64,000 nucleotides of DNA, from the NCBI GenBank assembly GCA_025358355.1, contig JANYJX010000042.1, positions 62,001 through 126,000 on the forward strand, in the 5' to 3' direction. Source of the DNA: Actinomycetes bacterium. GTDB taxonomy: Bacteria; Actinomycetota; Thermoleophilia; Gaiellales; Gaiellaceae. This document shows, piece by piece, positions 8,392-17,010 of this stretch (position 1 is its first letter; each line of letters starts with the position of its first letter). The translations under genes were made by a program, and so were the position numbers. Under the pieces are notes generated by a model that was not told the DNA's origin, did not search any database, and was given only the letters and a program-made list of their open reading frames with translations.

Positions 8392-9417
8392 ATGAAACGA
8401 AGCATGCGCGTTGCGGTGCTCGCGCTCGGAGCAGTCGCCGCGCTCGTCGCGGTAGCTGTTGCGTACGCCGCGTACACGTCGCCGACGCTGAGGGTGTCGT
8501 ATGCCGGGACGACGACGAACATCACCGCGTCCGCGAGCCAGAACGACGACGCTACCGCCGTCGCCACGATCTACATCCCGGCCGGCACAACGATCAACAC
8601 GAGCCAGGCGCCTGGCTCGCAGATCGGCACCGTGAAAGCGCAGGTGCAGGCGCTCGCACTCGGCGGCGCATTGCTGCCGCTCGACGGGAAGATCATCGTC
8701 GCACCGCCCGGAGCGATTCCGGCCGCATCGCAGGCCGCGTGCACCCAGGGCCAGACGCCGACCGCGTCGTGGCTGCTCGTGCTGACGGCCGCAGGCCAGA
8801 CGATCAACCTGCCGGCGTACATCATCCCGACCGCAGGTCCCGAGGCGGCTCTCGGGCCGGCGAAGCTGACCTTCTGCCTCGCCCCGCCGGACATCCCGGT
8901 TGCCGTGGGTGGCGCAACGTTCGGCGCGAAGTTCCTCAGCGCCGCACTCAGCGTCAACAACGTGTTCAGCCCGGTTACGCAGGGAGCGTGGATCGCGTTC
9001 TGGACGCCGTGGCAGGCCGGCAACGGACAGGTCAACAAGGCCGGCACCGTCGCCTCGCCGACTGGAATCGCGCCCGGTGCGGTGAAGGTCAAGGCGAAGA
9101 AGGTCGGGGCCGGAGCGACCGTGTCCGGCCTCGTCACGCAGGGTGGCTTGCCGCGACCCGGCGCGACGGTGCAGATCTGGGGCGCAAAGGGCAAGGCCGC
9201 GCTTCGTCGGCTCGGCGTCGTGAAGAGCGATGCGCAGGGCGTGTTCTCGTTCAAGGCCAAGAAGGCCGGGGACGTGTACCAGGCGAGCGTGATCGCGGCT
9301 CCGACCGCGGCACCGTCGCTCTGCACGCTGCTGACACCGCAGCTCGGGGGCATCCCGTGCGTCAACCCGACCGCTAACGGTTTCACTGCGAAGAGCGCAC
9401 TCGTACACAAGAAGTAG
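8392..9417 (+). CDS. Secreted protein with C-terminal Ig-like/CarboxypepD-type repeat
   Basis: The ATG at 8392 is chosen over an in-frame ATG at 8386 because AGGAGG (8378-8383) then has an 8-base spacing. The 341-residue product has a signal peptide (MKRSMRVAVLALGAVAALVAVAVAYA), a beta-rich body with AGTTTNITASASQNDDATAVAT, and a C-terminal module GATVSGLVTQGGLPRPGATVQIWG..GVFSFKAKKAGDVYQAS of the carboxypeptidase-regulatory/Ig-like type. It ends in a basic tail (HKK). No enzymatic motif is recognised; it is probably an envelope or extracellular protein. A perfect hairpin follows the stop. Confidence 0.8.
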   Translation: MKRSMRVAVLALGAVAALVAVAVAYAAYTSPTLRVSYAGTTTNITASASQNDDATAVATIYIPAGTTINTSQAPGSQIGTVKAQVQALALGGALLPLDGKIIVAPPGAIPAASQAACTQGQTPTASWLLVLTAAGQTINLPAYIIPTAGPEAALGPAKLTFCLAPPDIPVAVGGATFGAKFLSAALSVNNVFSPVTQGAWIAFWTPWQAGNGQVNKAGTVASPTGIAPGAVKVKAKKVGAGATVSGLVTQGGLPRPGATVQIWGAKGKAALRRLGVVKSDAQGVFSFKAKKAGDVYQASVIAAPTAAPSLCTLLTPQLGGIPCVNPTANGFTAKSALVHKK

Positions 9418-9443
9418 GTTCGCCGACCGTTCGGGTCGGGACA

Positions 9444-9481
9444 TTAAGGAGAGGGCGCCGGAGACGGCGCCCTCTCCTTAA
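9444..9481 (+). terminator. Strong 17-bp hairpin after the secreted-protein gene
   Basis: TTAAGGAGAGGGCGCCG (9444-9460), loop GAGA, and the exact reverse complement at 9465-9481. There is no clear U-tract, so it may end transcription or protect the 3' end. Confidence 0.7.
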
Positions 9482-9588
9482 GACGAAGGCAGCTGAAGAC
9501 GCGGTACCAGCGTGGCGTGTCAACGGCGGTTGCACGACTCGGCTACTACGCGGAGCCGCGTCGGCACAGTGGAAGTCGACTCGCCGTT
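9482..9588 (+). pseudogene. 5' remnant of a DUF72 gene
   Basis: From GACGAAGGC to CTCGCCGTTT this stretch aligns colinearly with about 11188-11295 of the intact DUF72 gene, including the identical 18-mer ACTCGGCTACTACGCGGA against GCTCGGCTACTACGCGGA with one change. It corresponds roughly to codons 14-49. It starts immediately after the hairpin terminator, has lost the start codon and carries frame-breaking changes. The matching 3' remnant lies at 23797-23926. Confidence 0.75.
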
Positions 9589-9674
9589 TGTGCAAACGTC
9601 GCGCATTCGCCCCGCCTAGCCTGCCGCAGATCAAGGTCGAAGGCCGTTGTACACTCGCCCGCACTGTGGGAGCC

Positions 9675-11132
9675 ATGTTTGGTCGGCCGGGCGGGTTGGT
9701 AGCGGCTGGCTCAGTCGTCGTGTTTGTCGCGCTCCTGGTAGCGTTTTGGGTGCCTCGTACGCCGAACATCGGCCCCGACACGCTCGTCTTGGAGAACGGA
9801 GCCAAGACGGCGCTCAGTTGTGTCCACGCGCATCGGTTCGTGAATTGCGGTCAATCGCAGGAGGAGCGTTCGCAGGCGCCGTATCCTCTGATCAGCGCCG
9901 TAGGGCCGTTCGTGATCCTTCAGTACCCGGCCGCGATGGCCCTCCTCCAGCTCGGGCTGACGGACCATCAGGTGTACCGGGGTCTGTCGCTTCTTAGCAT
10001 CGCGGCGTTCGTGGCCACACTTGCGTTACTCGCGTACCTGCCCTTTGGGGCGGGCAGGCCGGTCGTTGTCCTCGTCCTTCTTTCGAGCCCCTTCCTCTAC
10101 TACGCCTACACCACGTTCGGCGAGATGCTCGCCGCGTGCTTCCTCGTTGCGTTCGTCCTGACTGTCGTCCGACCGAGCCACTGGCTGCTCATCGCCGTCG
10201 CGGCGTGGCTTGCGGGACTGACGAAGGAGACGGCGCCACCGTTCGTGTTCGCTCTTGGCCTGATCGCCCTCTTGGGCACCGGACAGTCCGTTCGTCCCTC
10301 TCGTGCCCGGGCTGTGGCGCTTCTCTTCGGGACGTTGGCCGCGCTTGCGACCAACGCCCTCTTCAACGTCTTCCGCTACGGGACGACCACGAACCAGGAG
10401 TACCTACACGGCTACGGCGGCCACATCCCGTACGTACCGATCGGCCAGCGCATCAACCAGTTCTTCGCACTGCTCGTTTCGCCGAACGGTGGCATCGCGT
10501 TCTTCTGGCCCGCGGCATCCGCTCTTCTTGCGCTGGGCTGTGCCTACGGGTTCGCAGCTATGGGGGAACGGCCGCGAAACCGGTCTTGGTGGGCAGCCGC
10601 CGGAATCACCGCCATCTTCCTCGCCCTGACCATCGGGCTCGCGAGCTGGTTCGCGCCGTTCGGATGGTTTGCCTGGGGCCCCAGATTGACACTCCCCTGG
10701 ATACCCACGTTCGTGCTCCTGGTCGTCGCAACCTACGACGAACGGCTGCGATCCGCCCTCCGCTGGATCACACGCAGCACGTCCTCGACACTTGCGGCGA
10801 GCCTCCTCGTTGCGATCGTCACGCTCCCCCAGATCGGAGTGCTGACCGCCCCGGGCGTCGACTACGAGCTCTTCAAACCCGACCAGGCCTGTCCCAACCC
10901 AACCCACGCCCACGCCACCGCGATGTTCGTCTGCCACAACCACTGGGCCTGGACGAAACACCCCGTCCTCCTCGACGCCCTCCACGGCTTCCGATCCCAC
11001 TGGGGCCTCCTCCTCGCCGCCACCTTCACGATCACCGCGTTCAGCCTCCTCCGACAGGCCGGTAGCCAATCGAGATCCGCGGCGACAGACAACCCTGCGG
11101 GCATCCACGAGTACGCCGATGACGACGACTAG
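9675..11132 (+). CDS. Polytopic membrane protein, glycosyltransferase-like (GT-C fold suspected)
   Basis: A 485-residue protein with about ten hydrophobic segments and a large early extracytoplasmic loop (GPDTLVLENGAKTALSCVHA), as in GT-C membrane glycosyltransferases using lipid-linked donors. No diagnostic catalytic motif is certain. The ATG at 9675 is chosen; an in-frame GTG at 9666 lies 11 bases after a TACACT hexamer (9650-9655) and is an alternative. It begins just after the DUF72 remnant and ends 16 bases before the intact DUF72 gene. Its C-terminus is acidic (EYADDDD). Confidence 0.6.
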   Translation: MFGRPGGLVAAGSVVVFVALLVAFWVPRTPNIGPDTLVLENGAKTALSCVHAHRFVNCGQSQEERSQAPYPLISAVGPFVILQYPAAMALLQLGLTDHQVYRGLSLLSIAAFVATLALLAYLPFGAGRPVVVLVLLSSPFLYYAYTTFGEMLAACFLVAFVLTVVRPSHWLLIAVAAWLAGLTKETAPPFVFALGLIALLGTGQSVRPSRARAVALLFGTLAALATNALFNVFRYGTTTNQEYLHGYGGHIPYVPIGQRINQFFALLVSPNGGIAFFWPAASALLALGCAYGFAAMGERPRNRSWWAAAGITAIFLALTIGLASWFAPFGWFAWGPRLTLPWIPTFVLLVVATYDERLRSALRWITRSTSSTLAASLLVAIVTLPQIGVLTAPGVDYELFKPDQACPNPTHAHATAMFVCHNHWAWTKHPVLLDALHGFRSHWGLLLAATFTITAFSLLRQAGSQSRSAATDNPAGIHEYADDDD

Positions 11133-11148
11133 CTTCTAAGTACCTTCG

Positions 11149-12012
11149 ATGTCCGCGACGGTGCGACTCGGGACGTGCAGCTGGGCCGACGAGGGGCTCC
11201 TCAAGACGTGGTACCCGCGCGGGATCTCAACGGCGGCGGCGCGGCTCGGCTACTACGCGGAGCGGTTCGACACCGTGGAGGTCGACTCACCGTTTTACGC
11301 TCTGCCGGCGCCGGAGGTGACGGGACGCTGGGCGCAACGGACGCCCGACGACTTCGTCTTCCACGTGAAGGCGCACGCATCGATGACGGGGCACGAGCCT
11401 GCCGACCAGGAAGCCGCGTTCGCCGCGTTCCGTGAGGCGCTGGCTCCGCTCGAGCTCTCCGGGAAGCTACGCGCCGTGCTGCTCCAGTACCACCCGCGCT
11501 TCGTCAAGTCGGCGGCGGCGAAGGAGGAGCTCGGCCGCGTGCGAGCGCTCCTCGATCCGCTCGTACCGCTCGTCGAGTTCCGCCACCGCTCGTGGCTCGA
11601 GCCGTGGGAGCAAACGGACACGCTCACCTTTCTCGAGCAACACGGGCTCGCATACGTCTCCGTCGACGCGCCTGCGACGCGCGCGTCGAACGTCGTCCCA
11701 CGCGTCGCAGCAGCAACCCACGCGCTCGCGTACGTCCGCTTCCACGGGCGCAACTGGAAGACGTGGAACATCCGCGGTGGGAAGTCGTCCGACCGGTTCG
11801 ACTGGATGTACGCGCCCGAGGAGCTGGCAGAGTGGGTAGCGCCGGTCGGGCGGCTCGCGGAGGAAGCGGATGAGGTCTATGCGCTCTTCAACAACAACAA
11901 AGATGACTTCGCACCGCGGAGTGCAGTGATCTTCCGCGGCCTGCTCGATGAAGCGGGAATCGACGCCGCGGGCGGGATCGAGCCGCCACCGGAGCGGCCA
12001 ACGCTCTTCTGA
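11149..12012 (+). CDS. DUF72 family protein (YecE-like TIM barrel)
   Basis: A 287-residue protein with the DUF72 signatures: N-terminal LGTCSWAD, AARLGYYAERFDTVEVDSPFY, the central VEFRHRSWL, TYVRFHGRN-type AYVRFHGRNWKTWN and the C-terminal LFNNNKDDFAP. The family has a TIM-barrel fold and no firmly assigned biochemistry. This is the only intact copy; dead pieces of a second copy lie on both sides, at 9482-9588 and 23797-23926, in the same orientation and correct 5'-3' order. Confidence 0.93.
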   Translation: MSATVRLGTCSWADEGLLKTWYPRGISTAAARLGYYAERFDTVEVDSPFYALPAPEVTGRWAQRTPDDFVFHVKAHASMTGHEPADQEAAFAAFREALAPLELSGKLRAVLLQYHPRFVKSAAAKEELGRVRALLDPLVPLVEFRHRSWLEPWEQTDTLTFLEQHGLAYVSVDAPATRASNVVPRVAAATHALAYVRFHGRNWKTWNIRGGKSSDRFDWMYAPEELAEWVAPVGRLAEEADEVYALFNNNKDDFAPRSAVIFRGLLDEAGIDAAGGIEPPPERPTLF

Positions 12013-12040
12013 CGTGGCTGCGTCCGCCTAGACTCGACGC

Positions 12041-12922
12041 ATGGTGGAACCGCCCGAGCGCTGGAAGGCCGAGCTCGTGCTGGATGCCAGGGCGGTCCTG
12101 GGCGAAGGGCCTGTCTGGGATGAGACGGCCGGTGTTCTCTACTGGGTGGATATCGACCAATCCGCAGTCAATCGATACGACCCGGTAAGCGGCGAGAACC
12201 TGACAGTCGACGTGGGCGAACCAGTCGGCGCGGTCGCGCTCTGTGCCGGCGGAGAGCTCGTGCTCGCTCGGAAGTCAGGCTTTGCCGTTCTTGACGAGTG
12301 GGGCTCCCCACTTCGCCTTTTCGCCGCAGTCGAGGCCGACCGTGAGGACACGCGGATGAATGACGGCGCCTGCGACGCACGCGGGCGGTTCTGGGCTGGC
12401 ACCATGCATGCCGGCCTCGAAGCCGGTCACGGGTCGCTTTACCGGCTCGACCCCGACGCCACGGTTTCCCCGATGCTGACCGGCGTATCGATCTCGAACG
12501 GAATTGCGTGGAGCCCCGACGACACGACGATGTACTACGTCGACACACCGACCGGCGGAATCGACGCGTTCGACTTCGATTCCGCCGCCGGGACGATCAG
12601 CGGCCGTCGCCGTATCGTGACCATCGATCCACAACACGGCTCTCCGGACGGGCTCATCGTCGACGCCGACGGCTGCCTCTGGGTCGGGCTCTGGGAAGGA
12701 TGGGCCGTTCGTCGCTACGCACCGGACGGCGATCTCCTCGGCGTCGTAGAGGTTCCGGTGGCGCGCGTCACCAAGTGCGCGTTCGGTGGGCCTGAGCTGG
12801 ACGACCTCTACATGACAACAGCGTCGCCCGACGAGCCCGATGCCGCCCAGCCTTATGCGGGCGGTGTGTTCCGGGCGCGAACTGGTGTGCGAGGCCTCCC
12901 CGCCAATCGCTTCGCGTGCTGA
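12041..12922 (+). CDS. SMP-30/gluconolactonase family lactonase
   Basis: A 293-residue six-bladed beta-propeller of the senescence-marker-30 family, which hydrolyses sugar lactones. The metal-site glutamate is in LGEGPVWDE; MNDGACDARGRFWAGTM supplies the Asn ligand, SNGIAWSPDDTTMYYVDT a second Asn, and HGSPDGLIVDADGCLWVGLW the Asp. TAGACT (12029-12034) is six bases before the ATG, so it is probably leaderless. It is convergent with the sugar ABC permease operon and likely hydrolyses the lactone made by a dehydrogenase of this locus. Confidence 0.9.
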   Translation: MVEPPERWKAELVLDARAVLGEGPVWDETAGVLYWVDIDQSAVNRYDPVSGENLTVDVGEPVGAVALCAGGELVLARKSGFAVLDEWGSPLRLFAAVEADREDTRMNDGACDARGRFWAGTMHAGLEAGHGSLYRLDPDATVSPMLTGVSISNGIAWSPDDTTMYYVDTPTGGIDAFDFDSAAGTISGRRRIVTIDPQHGSPDGLIVDADGCLWVGLWEGWAVRRYAPDGDLLGVVEVPVARVTKCAFGGPELDDLYMTTASPDEPDAAQPYAGGVFRARTGVRGLPANRFAC

Positions 12923-12929
12923 GCTTCGC

Positions 12930-13778
12930 TCACTTGCTCACTCCAGTTGTGAGACCGGCGATCAGGTACCGCTGGAAAACCAGGTAGACGGCGATTGCAG
13001 GCGCCGCGCTGATCAACGAGCCGGCCATCAACACCGGGACGTTGAGCAGGTGCTGCGATGGGATCGTCGCGAGGCCCACCGTGATCGGCCTTACGTCGGG
13101 TGTCTGCAGGAAGAGCAGGCCGACGAGCAGGTCGTCCCAGATCTGGATGAACTGGAGGACGACGATCGTCACGATCGCGGGGACGGCGAGCGGCAGCATG
13201 ATCTGCAGGAAGATGCGGCCGTAGCCAAGACCGTCCATCAACGCGGCCTCGATCACGTCCTCGGGCAGGCGCCGGAAGTACGCGGTCATCAGGAATGTCG
13301 AGAATGGTGCGCCGAGGGCGGCGTAGACAAGGATCGCGCCGTAGAAGTGGTTGATGAAGCCGAGGCGTGCGAGGTTGACGTACTCCGGGATGATGATCGA
13401 CTGCATCGGGACCATCATCGAGCTGATGATGAGCAAGAAGACCGCCGACGAGTATCGGTACCGCAGCACGCCGAGGGCGTAGCCGGCAGTCGTCGACGCC
13501 ACGAGAATCAGGGCGATCGACCCCATCGTGAGGATCGTCGAATTGACGAGCTGACGGCCGATCGGGAGGGTGCGGAAGAGCTCTCGCCAGCTGTCGAGCG
13601 AGAACCCGCTCTGCAGCTGGTACTGCTCGAGGGAGCGGAACGCGTTGTCGGCCATGTACCAGAACGGGTAGAGCATCACGACCGTAGTGACGAGCAGCGT
13701 CAGGTATACGAGGCTCCGGGTGAGGCGTCTCCGCCAGAGCCGCGTGGCGTGGCCGCGCGCAACCGCGAGCGACGACAT
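12930..13778 (-). CDS. Carbohydrate ABC transporter permease, MalG type
   Basis: A 282-residue permease with about six membrane segments. The cytoplasmic EAA loop EAALMDGLGYGRIFLQIMLP contacts the ATPase, and the family N-terminus LYPFWYMADNAFRS is present. The ATG overlaps the stop of the MalF-type gene by one base (13778). It is the last gene of a minus-strand operon (two enzymes, binding protein, two permeases). The ATPase partner is probably the UgpC-like protein at 20122. Confidence 0.93.
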   Translation of the reverse strand: MSSLAVARGHATRLWRRRLTRSLVYLTLLVTTVVMLYPFWYMADNAFRSLEQYQLQSGFSLDSWRELFRTLPIGRQLVNSTILTMGSIALILVASTTAGYALGVLRYRYSSAVFLLIISSMMVPMQSIIIPEYVNLARLGFINHFYGAILVYAALGAPFSTFLMTAYFRRLPEDVIEAALMDGLGYGRIFLQIMLPLAVPAIVTIVVLQFIQIWDDLLVGLLFLQTPDVRPITVGLATIPSQHLLNVPVLMAGSLISAAPAIAVYLVFQRYLIAGLTTGVSK

Positions 13779-14638
13779 CAGTCGTCCACCCGCAGAAGCC
13801 GCAGCTGCAACATGCTGACGGCAAATACGGCGACGAAGAGCACGACCCCCGCCGTCGCGCCCAAGCCGAAGTAGCTCTGCGCGAAGCCGTCCTGGTAGAT
13901 GAAGAACTCGAGCGTGGTCGTGCCAAACCCGGGTCCGCCGCCGGTCATCACGAAAATCAGGCTGAAGAGTGCGGTGAACGCGGTGATGAGCGTAATGACG
14001 AACGTGAACTGGACGAAGCGCTTGAGCAGCGGGATCGTGATCCGGAACATCACGCCGAACGCGCTGGCTCCGTCGACCTTCGCAGCGTCGTAGATCTCCT
14101 GGTCGATCGTTGCCATGCCGGCGAGGAAGATGATCAGGTTCGTCCCGAACATCGACCAGACGAACGTGATCATCACCGCGATCAGCGCCGACCGCTCATG
14201 TGACAAGGCGTCGGGGTGGATGAAGCCCAGCCCGACTCGTGTCAGCAGGTCGTGGAGGATTCCGTCGTTCGCGAAGAAGCGCACAGCAACGAACCCGATC
14301 ACGACCCAGGACACCGCGGTCGGCAGGAAGAAGACGGATCGGAAGACTCGCCACCCACGAACGTGGCTGTTGATCAGGAGGGCGACCCCGAGCGGAAGTA
14401 GGATCGCGACCGGGATCGCGAGCACGATCGTCGCGTTGTTTTCGAGCACGCGAACGAACTCAGGGCTCCGGAGCAGAGACGTGTACGTCGACGGGCCGAT
14501 CCAGTGCGAAGTGATCCCGTCCCACGTCGTGAAGCTGTAGTAGACGGTCTGCCCGATCGGGTAGAGCAGGAGCCCGCCGATGAGCGCGAGGACGGGCAGC
14601 GTGAAGAGGATGCCGGCTCGGCTTCGTTGCCTCGCCAG
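13778..14638 (-). CDS. Carbohydrate ABC transporter permease, MalF type (apparent CTG start)
   Basis: The reading frame encodes a complete MalF-like permease: TM1 (GILFTLPVLALIGGLLLYPIG), the periplasmic region YYSFTTWDGITSHWIGP, and the EAA loop AAKVDGASAFGVMFRITIP. The GTG at 14449 would cut off TM1 and conserved sequence. Between the last in-frame stop inside the binding-protein gene and TM1 there is no ATG, GTG or TTG; CTG at 14636-14638 (then Ala-Arg-Gln-Arg-Ser-Arg) is the best candidate, giving 286 residues. It lies just past the intergenic hairpin. A lost start codon cannot be excluded. Confidence 0.78.
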   Translation of the reverse strand: MARQRSRAGILFTLPVLALIGGLLLYPIGQTVYYSFTTWDGITSHWIGPSTYTSLLRSPEFVRVLENNATIVLAIPVAILLPLGVALLINSHVRGWRVFRSVFFLPTAVSWVVIGFVAVRFFANDGILHDLLTRVGLGFIHPDALSHERSALIAVMITFVWSMFGTNLIIFLAGMATIDQEIYDAAKVDGASAFGVMFRITIPLLKRFVQFTFVITLITAFTALFSLIFVMTGGGPGFGTTTLEFFIYQDGFAQSYFGLGATAGVVLFVAVFAVSMLQLRLLRVDD

Positions 14639-14660
14639 CGTGCTGCGGCGGGCCGGACCG

Positions 14661-14691
14661 GCGCCGCGCCCGCTCGAAGCGGGCGCGGCGC
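14661..14691 (-). terminator. Intercistronic hairpin between binding-protein and permease genes
   Basis: GCGCCGCGCCCGCT (14661-14674) and AGCGGGCGCGGCGC (14678-14691) are exact reverse complements around a 3-base loop. Placed 24 bases after the binding-protein stop, it probably stabilises that mRNA end and lowers permease expression, as is typical of sugar ABC operons. Confidence 0.65.
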
Positions 14692-14714
14692 TGCGGTCGA
14701 CCTGCGGGAGTGCG

Positions 14715-16013
14715 TTAGCCGCTATAGACCGGTCCCTTCCGGGCGGCCGGCAGGGCGTCGAGTGTTGCCTTCATGCTCTTCAGCGCGGCGAGCGCGGAGA
14801 TGTTGCCCCCGAGCGCGTCGTCGAGCTGCTTCGACCCTGTCGTCACGACCTCGGACTGCGTGACGTTGTCGATCATCGGGTATGGCGTCATGTGCTGCTT
14901 CGCCGCGAAGTCGAGCATCTGGTTCGTGAGCGAACTCGCGGAGCGCGACCCCAAGATATCCGGGATCAGTCCCGCGGCCGCGATGATCTTCGAAGCCTGC
15001 GGGGTCGTCAGGAACTTTAGGAACGCCGCGCCTTCCTTCCGGTGCTTCGAGTAGCTCGTCAGCGAGAAGCCGTCGCCTGAGTACTGGACGACCGCCTGTT
15101 GCGGCTTGTCGGAGAACGGCGGCACGAATGGGGCGACCTTGTTTCCGAGCGCCTTCTGCAGCGTCGCGGCGTCCCAGTTGCCGTCGATGATCATTGCCGC
15201 TTGGCCCTTCGCGAACGCGCCGAGGATGTCCGTCTTCGTGAGGACATCGCTGTTGGTGCAACCCTTCTTCGGCAGTGCGACCCATTTGGAGACCTGTGCG
15301 ACGATCGCCGGCGATGTCCATGACACCTGGCCGGTGTACAGGCCCTTGAACTGCGCGGGGCTGAGAATCGCCCCCATGAGGTAGCTCATGTCGTACCACG
15401 GGTACGGCGACGACTGAATGGCCTGCGGGTCGGCGCCGTACACGATCGGGGCGGCGACGCCTGCGGCCTTGAGCTTTGCGCATGCGCTGTAGAGCTGCGA
15501 CCAGTTCTTCGGCGGGCCGGACAGGCCGGCCTTCTTGAACAGGGCCTTGTTGTAGAAGCCCATGTAGAACTGGTTCTCAAGCGGCATCACGAGGAAGCCC
15601 TTGGCCGGATTGAAGTTCGGGGCGACCCACTTGAGGCCGTTGATCTTCGCCATCTCCGCAGCCGTGAAGTACGGCTTGAGGTTGACGAGCAGCTTCTCGT
15701 ACTTGAGGTCGAACAGGCCCGTCCACATCACTGCGAGGTCAGGGCCGCTATGCGAGATGCCCGAGGCCTGCAGCAGCGAGAAGTAGTTGGCCGACGGTTG
15801 ACTGATGACCTTGATCTTGATACTCGGGTTCTCCTTCTCGAACGCCGCGACGAGATTGTTCGTCGCGGCGGCGTTTCCGCCCGTGCCGTAGTTGTGCCAG
15901 AGGGTCAGTGTCACTGTGCTCCCTCGCGAGGCCCCGGCTGCCGCGAAGGCGGCACCCGCGAGCACGACTGTCGCCAGGAGTGCGATGCCTCCGGCCATCC
16001 ATCTCTTCCTCAC
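14715..16013 (-). CDS. Sugar ABC transporter substrate-binding protein (family 1 type)
   Basis: A 432-residue exported binding protein: signal sequence MRKRWMAGGIALLATVVLAGAAFA, then VTLTLWHNYGTGGNAAATNNLVAAFEKENPSIKIKV, the classic opening of MalE/UgpB-like receptors. Later landmarks are AFAKGQAAMIIDGNWD and the C-terminal KEGAAFLKFLTTPQAS. No lipobox cysteine is evident. It is followed by a strong hairpin and then the permeases, and preceded by two co-directional enzyme genes. The sugar is unknown. Confidence 0.93.
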   Translation of the reverse strand: MRKRWMAGGIALLATVVLAGAAFAAAGASRGSTVTLTLWHNYGTGGNAAATNNLVAAFEKENPSIKIKVISQPSANYFSLLQASGISHSGPDLAVMWTGLFDLKYEKLLVNLKPYFTAAEMAKINGLKWVAPNFNPAKGFLVMPLENQFYMGFYNKALFKKAGLSGPPKNWSQLYSACAKLKAAGVAAPIVYGADPQAIQSSPYPWYDMSYLMGAILSPAQFKGLYTGQVSWTSPAIVAQVSKWVALPKKGCTNSDVLTKTDILGAFAKGQAAMIIDGNWDAATLQKALGNKVAPFVPPFSDKPQQAVVQYSGDGFSLTSYSKHRKEGAAFLKFLTTPQASKIIAAAGLIPDILGSRSASSLTNQMLDFAAKQHMTPYPMIDNVTQSEVVTTGSKQLDDALGGNISALAALKSMKATLDALPAARKGPVYSG

Positions 16014-16026
16014 CTTGGTTCCTCCC

Positions 16027-17010
16027 TCATTCGATGGTGTTCTCGATCCAGCCTGATATCAAAGCCTTCGAGCTATCGCCGACGTGTACACGCGGCACAC
16101 CGAGACCCGGTGCTCCAGGAGCCGACTGCACAAGGTCGGGATTCAACCTGGCCAGCCACTCGAGCCCCACGGCCGCACGGTGCACCTTCTCGCGCGCGAT
16201 GGCGCATGCCTCGCCGAGCAGGTGCTCGCCGCTCGGGTAGAGCGCGCGCGAGTTGCGTAGACCGAACTTCGCGTAGAGAGGAGCGCCCACCGCGACGAGG
16301 TCACCCAGCTCATTCCCGCGGACCACGCCGCCGAGGCTGTCCGGCGACTCGACGTACAGATCGATTGGGATCGTGCTCGTGGCTCTGAACTCGCGGAGGT
16401 GCTCCAACGTGACGTCCGAGGGGATGTTCGCCGTTGTCGCGCCGAGACGTTCTAGGAGCGCGAGCGTTAAAGGGTTCGACGGTGCCATCAGCACGGAGAC
16501 CTTCCAGACGATCTCGGCCGGCAGCTCGCCTGCTGCCTGCATCTCGACAAGCACAGCGAGCAGCCCGTGGTCGGCGATCAGGAAGCTGCGAATCCCGGCG
16601 TCGACCGCACGGGCTACATCCTCCGCGGCGTAGCGGAGCCCGCGGATTCCGCGGAGCTGCCCTGCGTGGGCTGCGCCATCGCCGGAACGGGCGTGTGCAC
16701 CGACATCGAATCCTTCCCGCGGCCCGACGAAGAGCGACACCTCGATGCCTGCCTCCTCGGCGATCGCGGCCATCTCCTCCAGCTCAGCTTTCGTCAGCAG
16801 CATCGCACCGCTTCCCTGCGAGACGCGGTTGACGACGATGCCACGCTCGGCTGCCGCCTCAACCACGGCTTCGAGGACGCGAGGGCCTTCGACGCTCGGA
16901 ATCTCGATCCGGAAGTGCGCGCCATCCGGGAAGCGGGCTGCGCTGTCCGATGTCAGAGCTCCCGTCGCCGTCTCGATGCCGAGACGCGCGAGTGCGGGGT
17001 CGGCCTTCAT
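16027..17010 (-). CDS. U32-peptidase-like TIM-barrel protein
   Basis: A 327-residue protein without a signal sequence. The alternating strand/helix pattern (IVVNRVSQGSGAMLLTKAEL; IEVSLFVGPREGFDVGAHA; AGIRSFLIADHGLLAVLVEM; PIDLYVESPDSLGG) resembles the barrel of U32-family proteins or related aldolase-fold enzymes. The U32 call rests on overall pattern only; catalytic residues are not identified. Its ATG overlaps the stop of the creatinase-like gene by four bases (17007-17010), and the binding-protein gene follows, so it probably acts on the imported compound or its product. Confidence 0.5.
   Translation of the reverse strand: MKADPALARLGIETATGALTSDSAARFPDGAHFRIEIPSVEGPRVLEAVVEAAAERGIVVNRVSQGSGAMLLTKAELEEMAAIAEEAGIEVSLFVGPREGFDVGAHARSGDGAAHAGQLRGIRGLRYAAEDVARAVDAGIRSFLIADHGLLAVLVEMQAAGELPAEIVWKVSVLMAPSNPLTLALLERLGATTANIPSDVTLEHLREFRATSTIPIDLYVESPDSLGGVVRGNELGDLVAVGAPLYAKFGLRNSRALYPSGEHLLGEACAIAREKVHRAAVGLEWLARLNPDLVQSAPGAPGLGVPRVHVGDSSKALISGWIENTIE

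Noticed and set aside
8263-9444. Minus-strand frame of about 393 codons opposite the secreted-protein gene
   Set aside because: Shadow of a gene with good signal peptide and Shine-Dalgarno on the plus strand; composition is Arg/Asp/Gly noise.
13778-14449. GTG at 14449 as start of the MalF-type permease
   Set aside because: It would delete the first membrane helix and conserved upstream residues that are in the same open frame.
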